Source: Litsea cubeba
Lineage: Eukaryota > Streptophyta > Magnoliopsida > Laurales > Lauraceae
DNA: 64,000 bases
Reading direction: 5' to 3'
NCBI GenBank assembly: GCA_012931725.1
Contig: CM022949.1
Coordinates: forward strand, 70,763,356 to 70,827,355
Notes under the pieces: generated by a model
The model's database searches: none
Told to the model about the DNA's origin: nothing
The model's input: only the letters and a program-made list of their open reading frames with translations
Position numbers and translations under genes: made by a program
Shown here: piece by piece, positions 44,201 to 53,305 of the stretch
Layout: each line of letters opens with the position of its first letter
Position numbering within the stretch: position 1 is the stretch's first letter

Positions 44201-44933
44201 ACAAAATCCGGGCAAATTTGAAGAAAGAGCTGACGAAGGTATATTTCTGGGTTACTCCTCTACTAGCAAGGCATATAGGTGTCTTAACAAAAGAACCAGA
44301 AAAATCATAGAAAGTGCTGATGTGAGAATAGATGAGAATATTGAACCAAAGAATGCAACTCATAATGACAGTCCAGTTTATGAGGACTCGAGTGAGATTG
44401 ATGATGAGATGGCTGAATCTAATGATTCTGAGAAATCAAAGGATGACTCAGAAGATACTACACCTAAGAAGCACAGCACTTGGGTAGAGCAACACCCTAA
44501 GGATCAAATCATTGGAGATCCTAAGGCAGGCGTTCAAACTAGACAAAGTGTAGTTAGCAATTACTCACTTGTGTCCACCATTGAACCCAAGACTGTGGCT
44601 GAAGCCAGTCTCGATGAAAGTTGGTTGAAAGCTATGCATGAGGAGTTGGAGCAAATTGAGAAGAACTCCACATGGGAACTTGTTCCTAGACCTACTGATA
44701 AGAATGTTATTGGTACTAAATGGGTCTTTCGGAATAAGCTGAATGAAGATGGTCAAGTCATTAGAAACAAAGCAAGGTTGGTTTGTAAAGGCTATGCTCA
44801 AGTTGAAGGCATAGATTTTGAAGAGACCTTTGCACCGGTGGCTCGTCTGGAAGCTATTCGTATGTTTCTTGCATTGGCAGCATACAAAACCTTCAACGGT
44901 ATTTCAGATGGACGTAAAGTCAGGCTTTCTTGA
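41271..44933 (+). CDS. gag-pol: E5 gag-pol, first part: gag, protease, integrase, RT start (copia)
   Basis: This is one open frame of about 1,220 codons from the ATG at 41,271 (MAANTGNMK); the non-ATG codon upstream is not needed. The gag domain (FDGSNYSFWKIRMQAFI, TKEIWDKLQSIHEG) is followed by a zinc knuckle CFNCGGVGHFAAKC, an acidic coiled coil, and two more knuckles (CFHCNMFGHKRDDC, CHKCYNYGHLARDC). The protease active site is WVLDSGCSSHMTG at 43,104. The integrase catalytic residues are Asp 43,677 (HTDLCGP), Asp 43,866 (SDRGGEF) and Glu 43,974 (NGVVERKNRT), a DD35E spacing. RT begins (WVFRNKLNEDG) but the frame is lost at its first catalytic motif. Two single-base insertions, near 44,897 and 44,923, shift it, and the frame stops at 44,933. 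Confidence 0.94.
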   Translation: MAANTGNMKAPLFDGSNYSFWKIRMQAFIKSLGYDVWEAVRVGYNATTVPNDTASKKLADNDSKAQNALFSGLVDSELVKVIACKTTKEIWDKLQSIHEGDEKIKEAKLQTHRSQFESLRMEESENVESYMQRVNEVTNDIRGLGEEIKEPVIVKKVLRSLLPRFDSKVSAIEEAKDLNAFSMDELHGSLTAYEMRIGKTSSSDKEAAFKVQKKAKEIAGHDVDSDDDELEAQFVRKLKKGSNGKYKGKLPFKCFNCGGVGHFAAKCPLKEDNDNDSYAEKSKGKRNFRKRGKAKNFLCQQDDSTSETSDDDESTEALFMVTVEEEEELDPEEEEEAEVNLEEELIVALEELSMERKTSKKNLKLLHESESSIIALKTQVEEYKRMVEVLENQISIKKEEAMKLETEIARAKAENLENSKKLKALQAIEGTMKLNELLKVQRPAHFRFGLGFEKGESSKIAPPEKKEFVKQVTAPSNSMKPTQPRKESIPVRKVMKTNQPQRRYKFYGYCFHCNMFGHKRDDCKFYVKYSSLVTRNPFSILSSHKIECHKCYNYGHLARDCRLHIANKFQVEKKPKLVKAWRAKQSAESPKESLIVQMAFNAQKKAAPWVLDSGCSSHMTGDKEKFIKLQHHEGGSVKFGNNDGAKICGKGVIQLMANKIRSEEVLYVSGLRHNLLSVSQICDKGHEVIFTKNGFAIKKSSNGKTVATGSRTAGNLYTLSDGAEKTCLMSRTEESWLWHKRLGHLSFDNMSKICNSKAVRGISTVEKPSNPICDSCQKGKQTRVIFKSKEHHSKKPLELVHTDLCGPMRTQSTNGDKYFMLCIDDYTRMTWVLFLKHKHQALDRFKVFKAQVENQLEKRIKILRSDRGGEFTSEEFNKYCEHHGIQRQYSAPRTPQQNGVVERKNRTVQEMARTMLSESKMADKYWKEAIHTAVYIQNRCLIRPHEDKTPYELWFGRKATVKHFRVFGSKCYIKRLEQNPGKFEERADEGIFLGYSSTSKAYRCLNKRTRKIIESADVRIDENIEPKNATHNDSPVYEDSSEIDDEMAESNDSEKSKDDSEDTTPKKHSTWVEQHPKDQIIGDPKAGVQTRQSVVSNYSLVSTIEPKTVAEASLDESWLKAMHEELEQIEKNSTWELVPRPTDKNVIGTKWVFRNKLNEDGQVIRNKARLVCKGYAQVEGIDFEETFAPVARLEAIRMFLALAAYKTFNGISDGRKVRLS

Positions 44934-46120
44934 ATGGTTTACTTGAAGAAGAGGTCTACATTGAGCAACCTGATGGTTTTCTCATCAGCAAAAATTCAGA
45001 TCTAGTGTGCAAGTTGAAAAAGGCTCTTTATGGACTGAAACAAGCGCCAAGGGCATGGTATGCAAGGCTGGATCTCTATCTCCGCAAGATCGGTTTTGGA
45101 AAAGGAATGGTTGATAGCAATCTGTATGTCAAAACTGAGTTAAGCAAACAGCTGGTTGTCATTGTTTATGTTGATGACATAATCTTTGGTGGCAATGATG
45201 AGGAGATGTGCAGGAATTTTGCAGAAGAGATGAAGAAAGAATTTGAAATGTCGATGCTTGGAGAACTAAAGTTCTTTCTTGGTTTACAAGTTCAGCAGCT
45301 GAAACATGGCATCTTCATATCACAAATGAAGTACATTAAGGAAATGCTGAAACGGTTCAATATGGAAGACAGCAAGCCAGTAAGCACACCAATGTCAACG
45401 AACACGAAGCTTAGCAAAGATGATAAGGCCTCGTCCGTTGATCATACCACCTATCGCTCTATGATAGGAAGCTTGCTCTACTTGACTGCTACAAGACCAG
45501 ATCTTCTACAAGCAGTATGTATGGTTGCACGTTTTCAAGCAGCACCAACTGAAACGCACCTTACAGCAGTGAAAAGAATCTTTCGATATCTGAAAGGTAC
45601 TATGGAGCTTGGTATCTGGTATCCCAAAGGCAAATCCTTCACTCTTGTTGCATATTCTGATGCCGATTGGGCTGGATGCGTAGATGATCGCAAGAGTACT
45701 AGCGGCGGCGCATTTTATCTTGGAGAAAGATTAGTTGCTTGGCATAGTAAGAAGCAAGACTCAGTATCCCTTTCGACAGCGAAAGCGGAATATATTGCAG
45801 CGGCAACTTGTTGTACGCAAGTTTTATGGATGCGGCAAATGCTCTCTGATCTAGGAGTTCCTACAACGGATCCTACGCCGATCCTATGTGACAACACGAG
45901 TGCAATTCATATATCTAAGAATCCTGTTCAGCACTCTCGAACAAAGCATGTAGCAATTCGTTATCATTTTCTTAAAGATAAAGTTGCTGATGGAGAGGTC
46001 AAGTTGGAATATGTTCCAACAACTGAGCAAGTGGCTGATATTTTCACGAAACCTCTGCCAAAGGAAGTCTTCGAGTATCTCCGGAAAAAGTTAGGAGTTA
46101 CTCACTCTCCTAAACCGTAG
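44930..46120 (+). CDS. pol: E5 pol, second part: RT and RNase H (copia)
   Basis: This is the rest of the copia pol, in the frame reached after the two insertions upstream; it would not be translated from the normal start. RT motifs are CKLKKALYGLKQAPRAWY and the catalytic box VIVYVDDIIFGGND (45,167-45,178). RNase H shows YSDADWAGCVDDRKSTSGG, SLSTAKAEYIAA, CDNTSAIHI and HSRTKHVAIRYHFL, with its acidic residues in place. The frame ends LGVTHSPKP at 46,120. Apart from the frameshift pair, every catalytic motif seen is intact, which together with the near-identical LTRs marks a young copy. Confidence 0.93.
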   Translation: MNGLLEEEVYIEQPDGFLISKNSDLVCKLKKALYGLKQAPRAWYARLDLYLRKIGFGKGMVDSNLYVKTELSKQLVVIVYVDDIIFGGNDEEMCRNFAEEMKKEFEMSMLGELKFFLGLQVQQLKHGIFISQMKYIKEMLKRFNMEDSKPVSTPMSTNTKLSKDDKASSVDHTTYRSMIGSLLYLTATRPDLLQAVCMVARFQAAPTETHLTAVKRIFRYLKGTMELGIWYPKGKSFTLVAYSDADWAGCVDDRKSTSGGAFYLGERLVAWHSKKQDSVSLSTAKAEYIAAATCCTQVLWMRQMLSDLGVPTTDPTPILCDNTSAIHISKNPVQHSRTKHVAIRYHFLKDKVADGEVKLEYVPTTEQVADIFTKPLPKEVFEYLRKKLGVTHSPKP

Positions 46121-46428
46121 GAGTTGTGCTTGAAAGGGGGAGCAATGCATTCATTGAATATCCTATTCGCTCCTCGGTTTGGTCCCTTTGGACTTGTTGT
46201 CAAAGGGGGAGAGATGTTATGCTATGATAGCAAGGAGAGATGTTATGCTATGAAAGCTAGGGGGAGATTGTTGACAGTGCATGGTTGTTATTTCAGAATT
46301 TCAGAATTGGTTCAAAGTGAGTGTTGAAAAGAACTTGGAAGAGCTGCAAGCTGGAGTTGAAAGAGTTGAAGAGTTGTTAGCATGTTGACAAAGTTGTTAA
46401 AGTTGACAACAATTCCAAAGGGGGAGAT
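46121..46428 (+). other. E5 3' untranslated region with repeated polypurine tracts
   Basis: Between pol and the 3' LTR are four tracts of the type (a)aaagggggaga: near 46,132, 46,203, 46,260 and, adjoining the LTR, 46,415-46,428. The last is the presumed functional polypurine tract. No further gene was recognised. Confidence 0.8.
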
Positions 46429-47566
46429 TGTTATAATTTGAAGAAGCTTTAAATGATTTGAATGGTAATCATGGTTTAAGGTTGTAATTGTTGTCAATCC
46501 ATGTCAACATGATGAGTTGGAATTCTTGTCAACACATTGTCACAAGCATGGTGATAATAGGCTGGTGTTGATAGAGCTTAAAAGAAGAAATCAGAATTGA
46601 AACAGTCAGGATTTGAGAATTCCTGAAGCAGAGCATGCGGTCGACCGGGCACCCCATGCGGTCGACCGAGAAAGAAGAAACCTGCAGAAAAAGTTTTAGA
46701 CTGCTCCCAGTTACTTTCGTGACACAGTGTGTCTTCGGTCGACCGGGACCCCAGGATGTCGACCGAGCGCGATAATTGACTGTTTTCAGACTGTGTATGA
46801 TGTCGACCGAGCACAGCAGGATGTCGACCGAGCACGGGAACCAGAGTTGCGCAGAAACAGAAGTCTTGCACGAAAATTCAGCACTCTTATCTAATTTGTT
46901 TGGGACTCTTTCTAAACGAATTATAGCCTGTTTTGAATACAATTAAGGGTTAACATAACCTATAAAAAGGCATGTATGGGTCGTTCTAAAGATACACCAG
47001 AGAGAGAAAGAAGAGAAGAGAAGAGAGAAGAGAGTGCTGGTGCTGGTGCTGATGCTGTTGCTGTTGCTGTTGTGGTGACGTTTTCTACAGCAATTGTGGA
47101 CGAGATTGTGCTCTTGAAGATGGTGATTCATCCATGAGTTAAGTGTCTCTCTTTATGCTTTAAATTTCAATTTGTAAGGGATTGAGAGAGAGAGAATTGT
47201 AGAGGGGAAGGGCTGTAGACAGAGTTTATCTTCTATTCTGTTTTTACATCAAGTTGGTGCTTGGTGTTTGGGGTTTGGTGATCCTATCTATGGGTGCAGA
47301 TAAATTGTAAGAGGAGTAGGTGCTTCCTAGATAGTGGGTGCTATCTAAAACACAAGGGTTGGTGCTCTTTGTCGTTGGTGCGACTAAATATATTCAGACC
47401 TGTACCGGATTGGTGTCCGGACGGTTTTGATCCGTGGACGTAGCCTTTTGGTGAACCACGTTAAATCTGGTGTCATTGTGTGGTTTGACTTGTTTTGTTG
47501 TTGAATTGGACCTGTTTTTTGAAATCACTGATTCACCCCCCCTCTCAGTGATCGCGATATCCAACA
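46429..47566 (+). repeat. E5 3' LTR (1,138 bp)
   Basis: This is the partner of 40,067-41,204, followed by the target duplication gtatt. The antisense ORFs inside it match those of the 5' LTR and have no recognised product. Confidence 0.95.
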
Positions 47567-47844
47567 GTATTCGCGACCGGCACATTTGTAACTCCAACTT
47601 TATATTCTTCTTACCTCGAGCAAGCTCTGCTTCTCGATAAGTCGAATTTAAGTTCAAATTGCTTCTAGCAGTCACTGGGATGCTCATTCTGGGCTTACCA
47701 TACATGCGATCAGAACAATTGTACACTCTATGGCTTTCTGCCTTTTTCATATTGCTTGGGTCATCTCGCTCGAGCAATTTGAAAAGACAAAACTATAGAA
47801 CTTCCCATTTATGATCATTATATTCTTGTGATTACTAATAGATG
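47567..47844 (+). other. E4 5' leader, remainder after E5
   Basis: This resumes the E4 leader at the E5 target site and corresponds to 51,424-51,697 of E6. It ends at 47,844, where the E6 LTR begins. The last bases agatg are the presumed target duplication of E6, whose mate is outside the window. Confidence 0.75.
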
Positions 47845-50121
47845 TGTTGACACCAAAAATGTCACTTTGCCTTTTCAAGATCCAAAGAGCTACATGAAGT
47901 CGCAACCTGCCATAAATAGGCAATGCTGCTTCCAAAAATCAAATCTTGTCAGAATCAAACAAAAAACTGCAAGATTCTTCCAGACTGCCAAAAGAGGAGT
48001 ACACAAGAACTTTCGGGCCATTTCAAAATCATTTGGCCTAACTTCGCTTCTCCGACAGCCGAAAAGGAGCTCTCGGCGACAAAAGCTCTCCGGGACCATG
48101 GTTTCCAAGACAGAGCCTATGGATCATCTTAAAATGACTCCAATAGGTTCCCTGTCAAATTTCAAGTCAATCGGACATCGATTGACCGCACATCAAACCG
48201 CGACATCTTCATCGCGACAAAAAGCAAGTCTACAGGTGATAGGACCCCAAACGGCTTCGAAACTCAAACAAAAGCCTATGGTTGGTCTTATTTATTGCTC
48301 AGGAGGCTTCACACCAAATTTCAGGTCATTCCGACATCGTTTGGCCCAGTTTCAGCTTCTGACGGAAAATCGGCAGCTCTGCGCGACAAAGTCTTCGGCT
48401 TTCTCAGGAAATTGGAAACTTTGCAAAATAAAATGCAAGGATTCTCATCAGGTTTCCTACAAAGAAATTAGGCCAATAAATGGTCAAAATGTCAAGGAAA
48501 AGTACAGAAGAAAAAAGAATCGAAAAACAGCAAAAACGGACGCAAAACGGGACACGAAAGGGGGAAAACCCCCCCAGGGTCGCAGGCCCCTGCGACCCTG
48601 GGCCAGGGTCGCCGGCGACCTTGGAACCCGGGGTCGCCGGGAAAGCCCCGGAAACCCCGGTTTTCGCCGTTTTTTCGCGATTCGAGGAGCCCATCCTCTG
48701 GTACTTTCCAAAATTCATGCTTTTAAGACACCAAGTCCTCTGACATCCGTCCAAAACACGGGTAAATCATCAAGAGTATCGAAAACAATATTGATCGCCA
48801 CCCGGACAGATGGCACCGACCCGCTGTTGGCAACAAACACCTGAAATTACATGATCATCTGATGTCGATCTACATGAAGATCCATCGATGATCATCAACA
48901 GAAGAATCTCAAAAGACAGTGGCATGGCCCGCGACTCTTCAGCTGCTCGGCGACCACTTAATGTGATTAATTGACTAGCTTTATTACAGTCATTAATCCA
49001 TTTCTTTGGACGGCCCAATCAGAAGCAAGCATTCGGGAGTTACAAGTCAAGAGATTCATGGCATTTAACCCATGAAACTCCTCCCATCATGGCGATTAAA
49101 GGCGATTAAATGCCCTCAATCTCCTCCGGCCAATCAGAAGCCAAGAAAAAGGAGTTACAAAATAAACAATTCAATTTTGTAACTCCTCCCATTATGCGGC
49201 TTAATGACAATAAAAGCCCATAAACCCACCTAAAAGGCTACCTAAAAGCCTATAAATAGGAGGGCTCTCCAAGAAGAAAGAACATCAGAAACATCAGAGA
49301 AAAAAAGCACAAGCACACAGACAGAAATCCAGAGAAAGGAAAAAGAGAGAAAACTCTACGGAAGTTCTACACCGGCCACCGCAACAAGGTGACAAAAGTC
49401 CCTTGGGGGGTACCCCCCCCCCCCCAAGGTCCTTGCCTTCTCCTCCTGCCTCCAATGGCTTAGATATGGCTTTTCAGCCCGTCTACTCGGCTTTTTATTG
49501 GACATAGGACCTTCCTTTGGTCTTTGTCCTCTAAAAACCTGAGGTTATAGCCAAGCCAAGCGAATCAATAGCATCCTCTGTTCTCATCTGCATGGATGAT
49601 GGCGAAGCCCACATATGGCTTGCGACCGTCAATCTAAACGAGTCCCCCACAATCTCCTGAGAAGTTAGATCCTCCTTTTCTTGCTTTTCATTGTAGTTTG
49701 TATTTTTTCAAAAGAGACAAAAATCACAATTCTTGTCTTTCATTGTTGATAAGGATTGTAAATCGGCTATAAACGCCAAAATCGGCTATAAACGCCAAAA
49801 ATCGGCTATAAACGCCAAAATCGGCTATAAATGCCAAAAAAAATCGCCTTTCACGGCAAACTAAGAAAAATGTCTCTTTTCTTAAATATATGTGCAATGA
49901 AAAACTTGAAAGAAGTTGATTTCCTTTTTACTTGCGAAGGTTGATCTCCGGATCACCACTTGCAATTCCAAGTAAAAATAGAAAATCTGGCACACCCACA
50001 AAAAAAGAAATGTTGATGCACGCCCCCCTTGCCCCCCGGTTACGAAAGGGTCGGAATCAAACGGACTCCCACGTCCGCCGACCTCGGTAGGAACCCGGGC
50101 ATCCGGGAGCGCGGTCCATCA
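47845..50121 (+). repeat. E6 5' LTR (Tat-type gypsy, 2,277 bp)
   Basis: It begins TGTTGACACCAAAAATG and ends GTCCATCA. A TATA box TATAAATAGG lies at 49,251-49,260. A G6/C13 inverted repeat lies at 49,401-49,429 and a short tandem 'aatcggctataaacgcc' repeat (about four copies) at 49,760-49,835. A 338-codon open frame (47,828-48,844) covers its first kilobase; it starts outside the LTR and is disrupted in E4, so it is not called as a gene. Confidence 0.85.
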
Positions 50122-50124
50122 AGC

Positions 50125-50143
50125 TGGCATCACCCGGTGGGAC
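50125..50143 (+). other. E6 candidate primer-binding site
   Basis: TGGCATCACCCGGTGGGAC; same place as in E4, with one extra T. Confidence 0.55.
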
Positions 50144-51736
50144 TCGTTTATTTGAGAACACGATGCTAGAAATGAAATATTTGCATATCATATATTTTGC
50201 TCTATGCTTATATTTCTTTTCTCGATTCCTTGGCTACTTTATAATTGGTGGCCTATGTTGAATTCCGCATAAAAAAAAATGAGATGAGATTTTTTGTTTG
50301 GAAATTTCTAATTCTTTGAATTTATTTCCACTCTTTCTCTTTTCAAAAAAAAAAAAAAAAAAAAATCAGATTTTTCATTTTTGGATTCAAAATTGAGAAA
50401 CTTTGATCCTTTCCCTTCTGGGCACTAGCGCTCGCGGAAATCGCTGAGACCGTGTTCGGATCGGGGGTTGGGCCATTGTTTCTCTTCGATGAGTTCATTA
50501 AAAATCTAAAAATATATATATATATATATAAAAATTTAGATTTCTCAATTTGGATTCAAAATTGAGAAACCTTGATCCGTTCCTATCGTTCATCGCGCTT
50601 GCAGAAATGTTGAGCCTGTTCGACTAAGGTTTTGGGCCATTGTTTCTCTTCGATGAATTCATAAAATAAAAAAAAACATATAAAAAAAAAGACATAGACC
50701 ACTAAGGTTAAACCAACTGTGTTCTTTGATCATGGTTGATTCAAAGAAAAGCCTTGTCCAGAGTGTGGAGACAGCTTGACTGTTCTAGGCAAGGGTCCTC
50801 CAAACGGGTTCATTAAGTAATCCTACCCTTACCTGGGGGCAATTCTATCAATCAAGATTTCATAAGACCGGGTTAGGAGGCCTATGTGTACTCTCTCGTC
50901 TTTTAAATAAATTTTTTTCAAAAATAAAATTTTTAAAAATAAAAATTTAAAATAAAAAATAAAAAATAAAAAAAATTTTCAAAAAAAAAAAATCTTAAAA
51001 AAAAAAAAAAATATATTTTTTTTAAAAAAAAAAAATCTTCAAAATCTTCAAAAAAAAAAAAACTTCCGTCATTTTGGGTTTAGATTAGAGAAATCTTGGT
51101 CTTCTCCTTTCTGAGCACTGGCGCTCGCGGAAATCGCTGAGCCCGTGTTCAGATTGGAGTGCCTTTTGCTCTCTTTGATGAACCCGATATTGGCCTTTCA
51201 AAAAAAAACTCGTCATTTTTAGATTCAGATCCGAGAAATCATGGTTCATTTCTTTCTGAGCACTGGCACTCGCGGAAATCGCTGAGCCCGTGTTCAGATT
51301 GGAATACCATCTGCTCTCTTTGATGAATCCAATCTTGACCTTTCAAAACAGAGAATCTCATCTCATAGATGCGGTCTCAAAACATTTGTGTCTAGCGGTA
51401 CTAGTACGCCCTTTCAGGGTCTACTGTATTGCGACCGGCACATCTGTAACTCCAACTTTATATTCTTCTTACCTCGAGCAAGCTCTGCTTCTCGATAAGT
51501 CGAATTTAAGTTCACAATTGCTTCTAGCAGTCACTGGGATGCCCATTCTGGGCTTACCATACCTGCGATCAGAACAATTGTACCCTCTATGGCATTTTGC
51601 CTTCTTCATATTGCTTGGGTCATCTACCTCGAGCAATTTGAAAAGACGAAACCATAGAACTTCCCATTTATGATCATTATATTCTTGTGATTACTAATGG
51701 ATGTGGTCTTGTTTCAGAAATTTTCGAAAACTAACA
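50144..51736 (+). repeat. E6 5' leader
   Basis: This is the noncoding leader with two of the ~160-bp repeats seen in E4 (starting about 50,383 and 50,552), a TA microsatellite (50,513-50,530), long A-rich runs (50,900-51,060), and two 'gcactggcgctcgcggaaat' units near 51,115 and 51,265. A possible splice acceptor (cttgtttcag, ending 51,718) lies just before the first ORF. The plus ORF at 51,290-51,673 lies in this leader and is not supported by E4. Confidence 0.7.
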
Positions 51737-52386
51737 ATGGCAGCTTCACTAACCATTACTTTCGACGAAAACAAGCACCAACTCATGCTTCAACAGAAGC
51801 AAACCACGCGCACCTACAAGCGCCCCATCAGCTGCCGAAGTGTCAACTCCCTCAGCAACTCTCTGAACTCCGGGTCGACCTCGACTCCCCGGACTATCGT
51901 CTTTGGGACGCTGGGACCATTCCCACTTCCTGAGGAACAAACTGCTCCCTCCAAGAAGCAGAAACTCGCCTCTCAACGTGTCACTACCATGACACCAAAG
52001 GCGAGCACCAGAAGGCCTGAAGCCCGTGGCAGCCCCACGAAGCCTCGACCTGCAAACAACCAGGTCTACCCCAAGACTTGGTCCCCAAGACCTTCACCAA
52101 AACAGAGAAGGTCCCAGACATCCACTAAGCCAGCATCCTGGCCCCACTCAAGGAGAACCAGTTCTATCCTCTTGCCTACATGAAAGAGGAGAAACCCATC
52201 TCTGACTCGACTTCCAAGTCATCCCAGCATGAGCCGGCTTGTTCCTACAAGCCCAAAATCAAGTCATGCATCACAAGGCCTCTACAAGCACCTGCTAAGG
52301 CCTACAAACCTGCAGTTCGACCCTTCATCTCTACAGGGGCCGAACTTCAAAAATTCAAAGCTTCGCTGCAACTGGCAAAGGACTAG
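51737..52386 (+). pseudogene. E6 first ORF segment upstream of gag, frameshifted
   Basis: The ATG at 51,737 has a good context (aacaATGGC) and opens MAASLTITFDENKHQLML, followed by Ser/Pro/Lys-rich sequence (RPISCRSVNSLSNSLNSG). The frame is lost near 52,150-52,180 and continues in a second frame (EEKPISDSTSKSSQHEPA) to a stop at 52,386. No domain was recognised. It could be the N-terminal part of the Tat gag-pol or a separate ORF of the kind some Tat elements carry before gag. Confidence 0.5.
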
Positions 52387-52477
52387 GGTTCGCATCCTAT
52401 CCTTGCCCAGCTACATGGAAGACAGGCTCGGCTGCTGCGCCCGAGGGAGCACATCCTTCATCGTCAAAGCCCAGTAA

Positions 52478-53305
52478 GAGCTGACCGAAGCTCAAATTGC
52501 TCGTCGTATACGCCGCCGCGCGTCGTATAGACAAAAGAGACTAGAGAAGCAAAGGACCCAGCCTCCTACACTTCAAGTCTCTCCCAAATGGGTCGAAAAA
52601 GAAAGACCTAACCAAGTTGCAGCCGTCCATATGGTTGGAAAAACCAGAAGGCGCCAAAAATCAGCAACAAAAATCCATGTCCGACGTCCAATGACCCGCA
52701 GTGTCTCAAGGACAAGAAGACATTCAGAAGAATCCCCTGCTCCTTCAAGCAAAGGACAGCAGAGTGATCCTTCCTCAAGCTCCTCTTCAAAAAGAATGAG
52801 CCCCAGCTCAGTCACCAGGACAGTTTCTTCGTTCGAATCACGAAGGATGAATGTCTTGGCTACAAATTCTGAGCCACCACCCCGCAATCCACCTCCAGAA
52901 GATGCGATCACCCGCATCCAGCAGTTGGAACAGGGCCAGCAGAGGATTGAAACTCTGATGGAAAACCTTCTCCTCGCCTTCGAAAATCAGGCGAACAATG
53001 AACCTCCTCCGAATCATCAAGACGACGAGGTAAATAGAGAAGGAAATGAGTCACGCGCCCTTACCAAAAAGGACGTCGACGGTATCCTCGCCAAAGCAAA
53101 AGAAGAGGATATACTCAAGGAGCATGGGATCAAGCCACCATATCCCTTATGGATGGACTCGGTCCCGTTCCCCACCAAATTCAAGCATCCTACTCTCCAA
53201 ACATATACGGGGAAAGGATCAGCCAGACAGCACGTCATCCACTTCAAGATCCTGACGGGAGCTATCGCGGATCAAGATGCACTCAAGATCCGCCTCTTTG
53301 CGAAG
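52478..53305 (+). pseudogene. gag: E6 gag, N-terminal part
   Basis: The open frame follows a stop near 52,475: Arg-rich ELTEAQIARRIRRRASYRQK, a Ser-rich disordered part, a short coiled segment (ITRIQQLEQGQQRIETLMEN), then the start of the gag domain (IKPPYPLWMDSVPFPTKFKH, ARQHVIHFKILTG). A single-base insertion at about 53,306 throws the frame, and the rest of gag continues in the next frame. Confidence 0.75.

Noticed and set aside
46124..46327. Possible extra gene after E5 pol (env-like)
   Set aside because: Only 67 codons, overlapping the polypurine tracts, without signal peptide, membrane segment or known domain.
51290..51673. 127-aa plus ORF in the E6 leader
   Set aside because: The matching E4 leader does not keep the same open frame, and the region is noncoding leader by position.
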